Translations under genes and position numbers: made by a program
Notes under the pieces: model-generated
Seen by the model: the letters and a program-made list of their open reading frames with translations, nothing else
Databases searched by the model: none
What the model was told of the DNA's origin: nothing
NCBI RefSeq assembly: GCF_014696345.1
Contig: NZ_JACJPY010000025.1
Location: 1 to 52,533, forward strand
Source: Pseudanabaena cinerea FACHB-1277
GTDB lineage: Bacteria > Cyanobacteriota > Cyanobacteriia > Pseudanabaenales > Pseudanabaenaceae
DNA length: 52,533 bases
Direction of reading: 5' to 3'
Shown: positions 26,151-35,155 of the stretch, one piece after another
How the letters are laid out: each line of letters begins with the position of its first letter
How positions within the stretch are numbered: position 1 is the stretch's first letter

Positions 26151-27308
26151 ATGTCACCCCAAAACACAACACCTTGGACAGCCAACACCGAACTAATCGG
26201 CATCACCCTGACCTTAAAACCACTCACAGACATCACCCTGCAACCCAACTACACCACAGGACTGCACGCATGGTTCTTACATCAAGTTAGAGACAGCAAC
26301 CCCGCACTCTCCAAACACCTCCATGACGAACAAACCGAAAAAGCCTTTACCATCTCCCCCCTCAACGGCAAACTCGAACCCCAAAATCAAAACCTCATCG
26401 CCAAAGCCAACCACGAATACACATGGACAATCACCGCCCTCTCCAAACCATTATGTAACTGGCTAAAAACATGGTGCGCTCGCCCACCTGCCACCCTCGA
26501 TCTTTACTCAGGTAAACTAGCGATCGCCCAGATAGCCATCACCATTCCCGCCACCAACTACAACGCCCTTTGGTCAGCCTCGCCTTTGCCCACAGCCAAC
26601 TTTAGCCTCATCTTTCTCACACCCACCTCATTTCGCCAACAACAGCATCATCTACCCCTACCAATCCCCAAAAACATCTTCCATAGTTATCTGCGCCGAT
26701 GGAATAACTTTGCCCCCGAAGCATTTCCTCTAGATGAATTTCTAGAATGGATTGAAAAAATTGTCTATGTCACAGACTACCAACTTAGCTGCACCAAAGT
26801 AGCAGTTGCCAAACAGGGATATGTTACTGGCTTCATCGGTAAAGTTGAATTTGGAATCGATCGCCAATCCCGCCACAATGCAGACTTTGAAAGACTATTA
26901 CAAGCTCTCGTCCAACTCGCTCCCTATTGCAGCACAGGACATAAAACCACCTTTGGCTTAGGACAAACAAGACTGATTAGCGAAAATGAAGTGAGAAATA
27001 GGAAGAATGAAGAGCCGATAATTCCCACAACCCCAATTCAAGAACACCTAATTAAGAGAATTGCGGAACTAACGGCTCTATTTCTGCAAACCAAAAAGCG
27101 ACAAGGCGGCGATCGCGCTCAAAACACCGCCACCCTCTGGGCAACCATCTTAGCGCGGTACGAACTAGGCGAAAGCTTAAAGGCGATCGCGATCGATCTG
27201 GATATGCCCTATGAAACGGTCAGGAAATATGCCCAAACTGCGCGAAAGTTTGCAAGACCCTCACCCCTAGCCCCTCTCCCAAAAGGGGCGAGGGGAACAA
27301 GAAATTAG
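26151..27308 (+). CDS. cas6: Cas6 pre-crRNA endoribonuclease with C-terminal HTH-like extension
   Basis: 385 aa. The first 270 residues are a RAMP-type Cas6: ELIGITLTLKPLTDI at the start, LHAWFLHQVRDSNP in the position of the first helix (with a candidate catalytic His), a central FHSYLRRWNNFAP, and the diagnostic C-terminal glycine-rich loop GHKTTFGLGQTRL at about 263-275. It would cut the array transcript within each repeat, leaving the ACGGAAAC tag. An extra 110 residues follow, including IAIDLDMPYETVRKYAQTAR, which reads as a helix-turn-helix. The last 15 residues are encoded by an interspersed palindrome. The gene is convergent with tex. Confidence 0.92.
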   Translation: MSPQNTTPWTANTELIGITLTLKPLTDITLQPNYTTGLHAWFLHQVRDSNPALSKHLHDEQTEKAFTISPLNGKLEPQNQNLIAKANHEYTWTITALSKPLCNWLKTWCARPPATLDLYSGKLAIAQIAITIPATNYNALWSASPLPTANFSLIFLTPTSFRQQQHHLPLPIPKNIFHSYLRRWNNFAPEAFPLDEFLEWIEKIVYVTDYQLSCTKVAVAKQGYVTGFIGKVEFGIDRQSRHNADFERLLQALVQLAPYCSTGHKTTFGLGQTRLISENEVRNRKNEEPIIPTTPIQEHLIKRIAELTALFLQTKKRQGGDRAQNTATLWATILARYELGESLKAIAIDLDMPYETVRKYAQTARKFARPSPLAPLPKGARGTRN

Positions 27309-27360
27309 TCTTACTCCCCCTCGCCCTTAATGGGAGAGGGGGCTGGGGGGTGAGGGTTCC
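27258..27360. repeat. Inverted pair of interspersed palindromic elements
   Basis: Two copies of the element with core CTCACCCCTAGCCCCTCTCCC lie head to head (27258-27301 and 27310-27360, the second inverted), so the region can fold into a long GC-rich hairpin. The first copy supplies the final codons of cas6 (SPLAPLPKGARG). The pair sits exactly between convergent cas6 and tex, where it could act as a bidirectional terminator. Related single copies lie at about 39130, 44686 and 47591. Confidence 0.85.
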
Positions 27361-27364
27361 ACGT

Positions 27365-29509
27365 TCATCGTCGCATCGATAAACTAATCCGTTTTAGAGA
27401 TGCATTTACTTCCAAAACACGCACCTTTACCACCTGCCCAACCTTAACAATTTGCTTCGGATCACTGACAAAGCGATCGGCTAATTGGGAAATATGGATT
27501 AACCCATCTTGATGCACACCAATATCGACAAATGCCCCAAAATTAGCCACATTGGTAATAATTCCTTCTATCTCCATACCCACTTCTAGATCGGATATCT
27601 TCTGAATCGCATCGCTAAAGGTAGCATATTTGAATTCTGCACGAGGATCGCGTCCTGCTTTTTCCAGTTCCCGCAGGATGTCACGCAGGGTTGGCTCACC
27701 GATCGCACTGGTCACATATTGCTTGAGATTGACTGTTTTCAGCTTATCCGCCGCTTGCGAAATTTCTGATAGTGGCACATCTAAATCACGGGCGATCGCT
27801 TCGACCACTTTATAGCTTTCAGGATGCACGGCAGTATTGTCTAAGGGATGATCGCCACCCCGAATCCGTAAAAATCCTGCGGCTTGCTCAAAGGCTTTAG
27901 CCCCTAATTTAGGTACTTTTAGCAAATGGCGGCGATCGCGAAAAGCACCATTTTGATTGCGATAGGTAATGATATTATTGGCGACAGTGGCACTCAGCCC
28001 TGACACAAAAGTTAGCAGTTCTTTGGAAGCCGTGTTCAAATCAACACCGACGAAATTAACGCAACTTTCCACGGTTTCTTCGAGCTTCTTCTTCAGCAAT
28101 TTCTGATCGACATCATGCTGATACTGTCCCACACCAATGGACTTAGGATCGATTTTGACTAGTTCCGCTAGGGGATCTTGCAGTCGTCTCCCAATGCTGA
28201 TTGCACCACGCACCGTCAAGTCCAATTCGGGAAACTCGCTGATAGCAACTTCACTAGCCGAATACACCGAAGCGCCCGACTCATTGACCATGACTTTGAT
28301 CGGTGGTTTGTCTAGCCCTTGGATTACTTCCATCACAAAAGCATCGGTTTCCCTTCCTGCCGTGCCATTGCCGATCGCAATTAATTGAATCTGATACTTT
28401 TTGATCAAATGTCTCACCGTAACCGCAGCCTGTTCTCTTTGGGCGATCGCCTGATGCGGAAAGATGGTTTGATATTCTAGAAACTTGCCCGTCTCACTAA
28501 TTACCGCCGTTTTACAACCTGTCCGAAAACCAGGGTCGATCGCAAGGGTGGGCTTCATGCCTGCGGGAGCCGATAGCAATAGGTCGCGTAGGTTAGTTTC
28601 AAAGGTTTTGATCGACTCCGCATCTGCCCAAGCTTTCTTATCTGCAATTACCGAGGCGATCGCTGAAGCTTTGATCAAACGGCTAAAGGCATCTTTGAGC
28701 ATATTTTGGTAAAATTGCTTAATAGTTAAGTCTTTTGCTCGAATTTGCTGCGATTCCAAGTAACTTAACACAAGGGTTTCATCAAAATGGAGAGTTAAAA
28801 CGAGAACATCATCGGCTTCACCCCGCAACAGAGCCAACAGATTGTGAGGGGCGATCGCCTTCACTTTGGCTTGATAGTCGCGATACATCTCAAACTTAGT
28901 TGTACCAATGGCATGGGTCGCTTTAATTTGTGAGCCAAAGGCTCCCGAATGCATCAAATAATCGCGAATATAGGCGCGATATTCGGCATTTTCACCAACT
29001 TCTTCCGCGAGAATATCTGACGCGCCCTTGATCGCTTCTTCAACTGTTTTTACCTGTTCCGATAAATATTTGCTGGCTGCCTCGGTCAATGATGCGGTAT
29101 GAATATGTGGTTGATTAAAAGATTTTATGGCTTCAGCAAGTGGCTCTAGCCCTTTCTCTCTAGCGATCGCCGCTCTCGTTCTCCGCTTAGGACGATAGGG
29201 CAGATATAGATCTTCTAATTCTGTTTTTTGAGTGCTGGCTTCAATTTTAGCTTTGAGAACATCGGTTAGTTTGCCTTGATCCGCGATCGCTTGCAAGATG
29301 ACAGCTTGGCGATCGCGCAGTTCTGTGAGATAGGCATAACGATCTTGCAAATCCCTTAATTGAATCTCGTTCATTTCACCCGTGCGTTCTTTGCGATAGC
29401 GAGCGACAAAAGGTATAGTTGCACCTTCGGCAAATAGCTCTAGGGCATTTTTGATCTGCTCAGGGCGTAGCGAAAGTTCTTGGGCGATTAGTTGTTCAAG
29501 GTTTTGCAT
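27365..29509 (-). CDS. tex: Tex family transcription accessory / RNA-binding protein
   Basis: 714 aa from the ATG at 29509; an in-frame TTG four codons upstream is unlikely. Layout follows Tex: N-terminal helical region (QNLEQLIAQEL, IPFVARYRKERTGEMNE), a YqgF/RNase H-like domain (LAIDPGFRTGCKTAVI near 325), helix-hairpin-helix motifs (NFVGVDLNTASKELL, FVSGLSATVANNII) and a C-terminal S1 domain (GITNVANFGAFVDIG, HQDGLIHISQLAD). Tex is a conserved nucleic-acid-binding protein connected with transcription and RNA metabolism. It is a housekeeping gene between the CRISPR region and the metabolic genes. Confidence 0.97.
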   Translation of the reverse strand: MQNLEQLIAQELSLRPEQIKNALELFAEGATIPFVARYRKERTGEMNEIQLRDLQDRYAYLTELRDRQAVILQAIADQGKLTDVLKAKIEASTQKTELEDLYLPYRPKRRTRAAIAREKGLEPLAEAIKSFNQPHIHTASLTEAASKYLSEQVKTVEEAIKGASDILAEEVGENAEYRAYIRDYLMHSGAFGSQIKATHAIGTTKFEMYRDYQAKVKAIAPHNLLALLRGEADDVLVLTLHFDETLVLSYLESQQIRAKDLTIKQFYQNMLKDAFSRLIKASAIASVIADKKAWADAESIKTFETNLRDLLLSAPAGMKPTLAIDPGFRTGCKTAVISETGKFLEYQTIFPHQAIAQREQAAVTVRHLIKKYQIQLIAIGNGTAGRETDAFVMEVIQGLDKPPIKVMVNESGASVYSASEVAISEFPELDLTVRGAISIGRRLQDPLAELVKIDPKSIGVGQYQHDVDQKLLKKKLEETVESCVNFVGVDLNTASKELLTFVSGLSATVANNIITYRNQNGAFRDRRHLLKVPKLGAKAFEQAAGFLRIRGGDHPLDNTAVHPESYKVVEAIARDLDVPLSEISQAADKLKTVNLKQYVTSAIGEPTLRDILRELEKAGRDPRAEFKYATFSDAIQKISDLEVGMEIEGIITNVANFGAFVDIGVHQDGLIHISQLADRFVSDPKQIVKVGQVVKVRVLEVNASLKRISLSMRR

Positions 29510-29661
29510 TAGTCGGATCAAATTTCACAGGGCTAACTGGTTTATACCATAGAAGCAAAATCTTACTCTAAAACTCAGCAGTGCGGCGTTTTGGGTAGGA
29601 AGGTTGTACACAATCGCAATCGGGTATAGCTATAATGGACAAAAAAGATTTAGTAAAAAAA

Positions 29662-30600
29662 ATGCAAACCACTAAACTAGGTTCCAATGGACCAACTGTA
29701 ACAGCGCTGGGCGTGGGAACATGGGCATGGGGAGATACCCTCTTTTGGGCTTATGGCAAAGACTTTGGCGCAAAGGATGTAGAGGAGGCTTTTCAAGCTT
29801 CAATAGATGCAGGAGTCACTTTTTTTGATACTGCTGAAGTTTATGGCTTAGGGGAATCAGAACGTTTGATCGGCAAGTTTAGTAAGCAAACTTCACAACC
29901 GCTCCAAATCGCGACTAAATATTTCCCCCTGCCTTGGCGCTGGAGTAGGTCTTCAATAGTTGACGCTCTGACCTCTAGCCTAGAGCGCTTACAGACTTCA
30001 CAAATTAGTCTTTATCAAATCCACTGGCCCTTAGAATTTATCCTCAAGACCAAAGACTTTATGGAAGTCTTAGCTGATGAAGTTAAAAAAGGACGCATCC
30101 AATCAGTAGGTGTAAGTAATTACTCCGCAGCACAGATGACTCTTGCCCATCAATATCTCTCTGAAAAGGGAATTCCTCTCGCGGTAAATCAAGTTCCCTA
30201 TTCTCTCCTAAACAAACAAATTGAACAAAATGGAGTTCTCCAAAAATCGCAACAATTGGGTATAACGATTCTCGCCTATAGTCCCCTTGCTCAAGGTTTA
30301 CTCACTGGTAAATATACGCCAGAGAACTTGAAGACCTTGCAAGGTGCGCGGCGTATTGATCCCCGATTTAGTCCCCAAGGTTTACAAAAGCTTGAGCCTC
30401 TATTCTCAACCTTAAAAGAGCTTTCGGAAAAATACGACAAAACCCCTGCCCAAATTTCTTTGAATTGGTTAATATCTCAAGGAAACGTGATTCCGATCCC
30501 TGGGGCAAAGAATGCAAATCAAGCGAAACAAAACGCTGGAGCGTTGGGTTGGTCATTAACCAAAGAGGAAATCGAACTACTTCGTCAAAAAAGTAACTAG
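29662..30600 (+). CDS. Aldo/keto reductase
   Basis: 312 aa TIM-barrel NAD(P)H-dependent oxidoreductase. Visible elements: TALGVGTWAWGD at the N-terminus, FFDTAEVYGLGESERLIG with the catalytic Asp and Tyr, IATKYFPLPWR with the Lys, YQIHWPLEF with the His, GVSNYSAAQM, and IPIPGAKNANQA for the cofactor phosphate. Families of this type start at MQTTKLG, so the ATG at 29662 is preferred. An in-frame ATG at 29635 overlaps a possible TATAAT box at 29631-29636. Substrate unknown. It is divergent from tex and upstream of the flavoprotein gene. Confidence 0.93.
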   Translation: MQTTKLGSNGPTVTALGVGTWAWGDTLFWAYGKDFGAKDVEEAFQASIDAGVTFFDTAEVYGLGESERLIGKFSKQTSQPLQIATKYFPLPWRWSRSSIVDALTSSLERLQTSQISLYQIHWPLEFILKTKDFMEVLADEVKKGRIQSVGVSNYSAAQMTLAHQYLSEKGIPLAVNQVPYSLLNKQIEQNGVLQKSQQLGITILAYSPLAQGLLTGKYTPENLKTLQGARRIDPRFSPQGLQKLEPLFSTLKELSEKYDKTPAQISLNWLISQGNVIPIPGAKNANQAKQNAGALGWSLTKEEIELLRQKSN

Positions 30601-30710
30601 GGGCTTTCTCCGTATGCTTCAACATTTCGTGCCATTGTTTTACTCGTATCCTGATTACATAGGCCTCCAGATAGCCCAAGCAATAAAGCCTTGATTAACC
30701 AATCGCAACC

Positions 30711-32261
30711 ATGAATCAAGAAACAGACATAGTAGTAATAGGCAGTGGTATCGGTGGGCTATGCTGTGCGGGGCTATTGGCGAAATATGGACACAAAGTC
30801 ATCATTTGTGAAAGCCATAGCATCGCAGGAGGAGCCGCCCATAGCTTTAGTCGCCAAGGTTATACCTTCGATTCAGGTCCATCACTGTTTTCAGGAATGT
30901 CCACCCGTCCTTCCACTAATCCCCTAACCCATGTACTTGATGCTTTAGAAGAGAAAGTTGATTGGTTAACCTACGATGGCTGGGGCTGTGCCATGCCCGA
31001 AGGTCAATTTTTTGCCGCCGTTGGTAACGACTCATTTAGCGAAATCTTGACCAACCTGAGAAGCAAACAGGCAGTTCAAGAATGGCAAAGATTACAAAAA
31101 GTCATGTTGCCACTGGGGAAAGCCGCTACCGCTTTACCGCCGATCGCTCTGCGTAATGACTGGCAGGTAGCCCTATCAGCAGGTAAATACCTCTGGAAAA
31201 TGCTGAGAGAATTACCACAACTCCCAAAGCTGACCCAGCCCTTTTCCAAGATCCTAGAAGCAGAAGTGAGCGACCCATTTATCTGGAACTGGATGAACTT
31301 ACTTTGCTTCATGCTGTCTGGACTACCCGCCAATGGTACTCTCACCGCCGAAATTGCCTTTATGTTTGCCGATTGGTATCGCCCTGATGTCCAACTTGAC
31401 TATCCCAAAGGTGGCGTCGGAACCGTAGTCGATGCATTGGTAAGGGGATTCCAAAAGCATGGAGGATCATTACGGCTCAATACCCATGTACAGGAAATTA
31501 TCCTCAATGGAGAAAAAGCGGTTGGAGTGAGGTTAACCAACGGGGAGACAATCCAAGCGCGAGCCGTAGTCTCAGGAGCATCGATTTGGGACACCTTAAA
31601 ATTATTACCCCTAACCGAGCGATCGCCTAAAAAACTGCATCAATTACATAAAGAGCGGCAGGACATCGCCGCCTGTCCCAGCTTTATGCATTTACACCTA
31701 GGCATAGAAGCATCGGATTTACCCAAAGATTTACCCTGTCACTGGCTAGTTGTAAATGACTGGGAAATCGGAGTGGCAGCCCCACAAAATGTAGTTGCCG
31801 TATCCATGCCTTCCGTCTTAGATCCATCTCTCTCGCCAGCAGGCAAGCATACAATTCATGCCTATACACCTGCAACGGAACCCTTTGAGCTATGGTCAGG
31901 CTTAGACCGTAAGTCTGAAGCTTATCACCAATTGAAACTAGAACGAGCCGAAGTCCTATGGCAAGGCATAGAGCGTTATATTCCCGATGTGAGAACTCGT
32001 TGCGAAGTTACCCTAATTGGCACGCCCCTAACCCATGCCAGATTCCTGAGAAGAGATCGCGGCAGTTATGGTCCAGCGATCGCCGCAGGACAGGGGATAT
32101 TTCCAAATGCAAATACTCCCTTATCAAGTTTGTATTGTTGTGGTGATTCCACTTTTCCTGGTATCGGCTTACCTGCGGTTGCCGCCAGTGGCGAGATTTT
32201 GGCTAATTCTCTGGCTTCGTTGAAGCAGCAGCAAAATATGTTAAAACAGCTCTACATATAG
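30711..32261 (+). CDS. FAD-dependent oxidoreductase of the phytoene desaturase / CrtISO family
   Basis: 516 aa. The N-terminus has the dinucleotide-binding motif VVIGSGIGGLCCAGLLAKYG with the acidic ICES at the end of the second strand, then GGAAHSFSRQGYTFDSGPSL, typical of the carotenoid isomerase / desaturase / retinol-saturase group. YPKGGVGTVVDALVRGFQ is near 233 and the C-terminus has LYCCGDSTFPGIGLPAVAASG, the FAD-binding motif. The exact substrate cannot be read; CrtISO-like or CrtD-like carotenoid steps are options, as are non-carotenoid members. It follows the aldo/keto reductase by 110 bases on the same strand. Confidence 0.88.
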   Translation: MNQETDIVVIGSGIGGLCCAGLLAKYGHKVIICESHSIAGGAAHSFSRQGYTFDSGPSLFSGMSTRPSTNPLTHVLDALEEKVDWLTYDGWGCAMPEGQFFAAVGNDSFSEILTNLRSKQAVQEWQRLQKVMLPLGKAATALPPIALRNDWQVALSAGKYLWKMLRELPQLPKLTQPFSKILEAEVSDPFIWNWMNLLCFMLSGLPANGTLTAEIAFMFADWYRPDVQLDYPKGGVGTVVDALVRGFQKHGGSLRLNTHVQEIILNGEKAVGVRLTNGETIQARAVVSGASIWDTLKLLPLTERSPKKLHQLHKERQDIAACPSFMHLHLGIEASDLPKDLPCHWLVVNDWEIGVAAPQNVVAVSMPSVLDPSLSPAGKHTIHAYTPATEPFELWSGLDRKSEAYHQLKLERAEVLWQGIERYIPDVRTRCEVTLIGTPLTHARFLRRDRGSYGPAIAAGQGIFPNANTPLSSLYCCGDSTFPGIGLPAVAASGEILANSLASLKQQQNMLKQLYI

Positions 32262-32549
32262 CTTTAGCGGCTGTCTTACAGTTTTTTACGAGTATCCCGT
32301 TTACATAACGACAACTAACTAACAGGCAGATACCCCTTCAATATAACGCAACGCGCGGAGCAAAGCCCTAAAACCTTGAAAACACGTTAGCTGTACTAAG
32401 CATAAATACTTATTCGTTTAAATCTAATGGCATATAAATGATCATTATTTGTCCTAAGATGTTTCTATGACAAGTTAGTTAATTGCGCTAGTTTTACTGG
32501 TGTCGTTTATGAAATTTTACTAATGCATGATCACTGTGGCAGTTCAAGG
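32262..32549. other. Intergenic stretch, no gene seen
   Basis: About 290 bases between two convergent genes. No open reading frame with a ribosome site is visible, and no clear terminator hairpin. The DNA is A/T-rich on the right half. Nothing specific can be assigned. Confidence 0.45.
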
Positions 32550-33170
32550 CTATTGAGCCTCTACCTCGAAAATGATGGATAGGTTGTTGGCTGGCATGGA
32601 TTTAATTTCTTTGAGTATTAGATTTTGAGCAGTGGCGATCGCAATCACATCCTCCAAATCTCTTACTCCCCACTCAGGGTTTTGATAGCGCAAATTTGCA
32701 TCAAATTCGGCGTTGCTTTCGCTGGTGTGTTTGCCGTTGCGCTTGAATGGTCCATACAAATATAAGATTCCTTGGGCTGGTAATAGTTTTCTGGCTCCTG
32801 TCATTAGACCTAAGCAAGCTTGCCATGGGGCAATATGAATCATGTTGATGTTGACGATCGCCTGTATATCTTGGTTAACTAAGTGCTGATGCCAATCTGC
32901 TGCGGTTACGTCAATCTGTAGGGGAGCGGCTAGGTTGTTTGATGGATGATACTTTTGCCAGTCGGTAATGCTGGCGATCGCGCTTGGGTTTGGATCTGAT
33001 GGTATCCACTGGCGCGGTTGGAGGTGTGGGGCGAAATATACTGAGTGTTCGCCTGTGCCACTGGCGATCTCTAATACTGTGCCTTGGGGTGGCAATATTT
33101 GCAGAAGTGTTTCTAGGATTACTTCTCGGTTACGCTGGGTAGCGGGGGCATATTGGCGATTGTCGGTCAT
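32550..33170 (-). CDS. DUF938 family SAM-dependent methyltransferase-like protein
   Basis: 206 aa. The SAM-binding motif I is VLEIASGTGEHSVYFAPHL near residues 32-50, followed by WIPSDPNPSAIASI, and the family-typical QAIVNINMIHIAPW and GILYLYGPFKRNGKHTSESN. These blocks identify DUF938, a widespread family of unknown substrate. The start MTDNRQYAPATQRNRE matches the family N-terminus. It lies alone between the flavoprotein gene (convergent) and the transglutaminase-like gene. Confidence 0.92.
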   Translation of the reverse strand: MTDNRQYAPATQRNREVILETLLQILPPQGTVLEIASGTGEHSVYFAPHLQPRQWIPSDPNPSAIASITDWQKYHPSNNLAAPLQIDVTAADWHQHLVNQDIQAIVNINMIHIAPWQACLGLMTGARKLLPAQGILYLYGPFKRNGKHTSESNAEFDANLRYQNPEWGVRDLEDVIAIATAQNLILKEIKSMPANNLSIIFEVEAQ

Positions 33171-33268
33171 TTGGTTTTACAGGTAAGTCTATATGCTTAT
33201 CATTGTTCTACTAGCGCGAGCGTCAGTTAGATTGAGTAGATTAAGGTTGAGAAATATTTTTGCTATTT

Positions 33269-34807
33269 CTAAGTTTTATTGAACTCTAATCTCCCAACGT
33301 AATCAAAATTTCCTTGACCTTCAGATGAGGTAAATAAACTTACTTCATAACTTCCAGAGCTAGGAAGTGGGCAAGAAATTTGGCTATCTTGCACAGGCTG
33401 ACCGCAGTTCTGAGAACTATTGCTACCTTTAGGACTGTAACTAGCCAAGATCCACTGTTTCTGAGGGTTAGCAAGGTTAATCACCGCGTTGTTACTAGTA
33501 TCAACTTGCGATCGCTGCGGACTAATCAATGACAGTCCATCAGCAAAGAATTTAGGTCGCATCATCGGCTGACGTAGAAACTCACCTTGATCAATTGGAT
33601 TAGAGCGTAATTGCCACGCTGGATCTTTTGGAAAATGAGAGATGCCAATTACTTCTGGTGGAGGCATTAGATATTCAGTACTATATCTTTTAACAAACCC
33701 AGATTGCGGATCGTTAACATAGCCACTATCCCAAGTCGGATCGATTAAGTGCCATTGACCATTAACCTTGACTCCATTCCAAGCATGACCTCGACCACTT
33801 AACTCACTGACCTGAGAGCGAGATTTACCTGACACATAAACAATCTCTATTTCTGCTTCTTTGCCTAATGCCTCTAGTAACTTGGCATAACCCGCACAAA
33901 CTGCTTTACGAGTGCGAAACACTGTCTCGGCATCCTGTGGTGGATATGCACCAGCAAAGTATGACTCGGCATCATAGGCAATGCGATCAGCAACGTAGTC
34001 ATGTAAGGCTTTCACTCGCAAAACAGGATTAGATTCTTTACTGACAATGTATTTGGCGACAGACTCAATGCTTGTTTCGACATTGGCTGGCATATTGGCG
34101 ATCGCTGGGTGTAATCCCTGTCCTTCCCATGCCCATGCATTTTTGATTGGCTTTGATTCGGCTGGTTTTGGTTTCTCAGTAGTGGGCTTGGGCTTTGCAG
34201 TATTTGCTTGAGGTTTTGCCGAGGGTTGAGGTTTTGTAGTGCTAGAACTATTAGTTGGCTTAGGTAGTTCTTCAAAAGGATTTCTGGCAATTCTTTCAGG
34301 TTGTGGATCTGGTCTAATTTTGGAACTGCCATCGTCATACTGTTCAAAAGGATTTTTGTTGAAGGCGTTGTAAAGCCCTTCTAATCCCCCTGCGATTTTG
34401 AAGAGGCTTTGGCGGGTGACTTCTGCGGCTTCTCCCTGCATTCCTTCTAGCATCCAATCCCCTCTTGTGGAAAGGGCTATGAAGCTATTACTTGGTTGCC
34501 ATGCCAATAGTCCTATGATTGCGATTAGGTTGATGAGCAGAGTCCGTAGAGTTAGGCGATCGCCCCAAGTTAATGTTTCTTCTCCTAACTTACCCAATTT
34601 GCGCCGTTTGTAGCTTGACCATAGCTCCCATAGTAGAGGCAAGACTGGAAACAGAAACACTCCTGCGATGACTGATAGCAAGGTGGAACGGTTAGAGAAT
34701 GCGGCAAGGGACGATGCAAGCCAGACTCCTAGAACGGGTGTGGCATAAATACAAGCATAGATTCCCAGCTTCAAGATTGTGCCAATCAAATTAAACAGTA
34801 ATTTCAT
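33269..34807 (-). CDS. Membrane-anchored transglutaminase-like protein
   Basis: 512 aa from the ATG at 34807, preferred because it begins a clean hydrophobic N-terminus (KLLFNLIGTILKLGIYACIY) and avoids overlap with the upstream gene. Three predicted membrane segments lie in the first 110 residues, followed by a Pro/Lys/Thr-rich linker (about 165-225). The transglutaminase-like domain has RKAVCAGYAKLLEAL (Cys), GRGHAWNGVKVNGQWHL (His) and IDPTWDSG (Asp), giving a complete triad. The C-terminal 90 residues are beta-rich. Such proteins are thought to act in the periplasm as proteases or cross-linking enzymes; the substrate is unknown. Confidence 0.9.
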   Translation of the reverse strand: MKLLFNLIGTILKLGIYACIYATPVLGVWLASSLAAFSNRSTLLSVIAGVFLFPVLPLLWELWSSYKRRKLGKLGEETLTWGDRLTLRTLLINLIAIIGLLAWQPSNSFIALSTRGDWMLEGMQGEAAEVTRQSLFKIAGGLEGLYNAFNKNPFEQYDDGSSKIRPDPQPERIARNPFEELPKPTNSSSTTKPQPSAKPQANTAKPKPTTEKPKPAESKPIKNAWAWEGQGLHPAIANMPANVETSIESVAKYIVSKESNPVLRVKALHDYVADRIAYDAESYFAGAYPPQDAETVFRTRKAVCAGYAKLLEALGKEAEIEIVYVSGKSRSQVSELSGRGHAWNGVKVNGQWHLIDPTWDSGYVNDPQSGFVKRYSTEYLMPPPEVIGISHFPKDPAWQLRSNPIDQGEFLRQPMMRPKFFADGLSLISPQRSQVDTSNNAVINLANPQKQWILASYSPKGSNSSQNCGQPVQDSQISCPLPSSGSYEVSLFTSSEGQGNFDYVGRLEFNKT

Positions 34808-34809
34808 TT

Positions 34810-35139
34810 TTAGTCCTCCAAGCACTCTGCCACGGCATTCAACTCGTCCATTGCCTTCAATAAGCGATCGCGCTGGGCATCATCAAGCTTGGGATTTTGC
34901 AAGGCGACCTCTTGAATGGCGGCTAACCATTGGGACATTGGCACATGGCTAACGGCGGCGCGTAGCCCCATATTGGTTAATACTGCAAGGTGAAAGCCTG
35001 TCATGTCTTGATCGCCATAGTTATAGAACCCGTCCCATAGTTCTAGTTTTTGGGGCGTAAATTCGTCGTACTGCTCGAAGTTGATGCCAGTCGGCTCTAG
35101 TTGGGGTTTGGGGAAGGGTGGTTGAGTTATGTTCATCAT
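34810..35139 (-). CDS. Hypothetical protein
   Basis: 109 aa from ATG 35139 (or 35136); the longer version overlaps the drmC stop and is less likely. The N-terminal 25 residues are Pro-rich, then LELWDGFYNYGDQDMTGFHL, AVLTNMGLRAAVSHVPMSQW and a helical acidic C-terminus. No recognised family. It stops 2 bases before the transglutaminase gene start and begins 16 bases after the drmC stop, so it may be cotranscribed with either. Whether it belongs to the DISARM operon is unknown. Confidence 0.6.
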   Translation of the reverse strand: MMNITQPPFPKPQLEPTGINFEQYDEFTPQKLELWDGFYNYGDQDMTGFHLAVLTNMGLRAAVSHVPMSQWLAAIQEVALQNPKLDDAQRDRLLKAMDELNAVAECLED

Positions 35140-35155
35140 ATTGATTGATGGGAGA

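Noticed and set aside
25545-26248. Several overlapping minus-strand frames opposite the small genes before cas6
   Set aside because: They are antisense to better-supported plus-strand genes, with hydrophobic low-quality translations and no ribosome sites.
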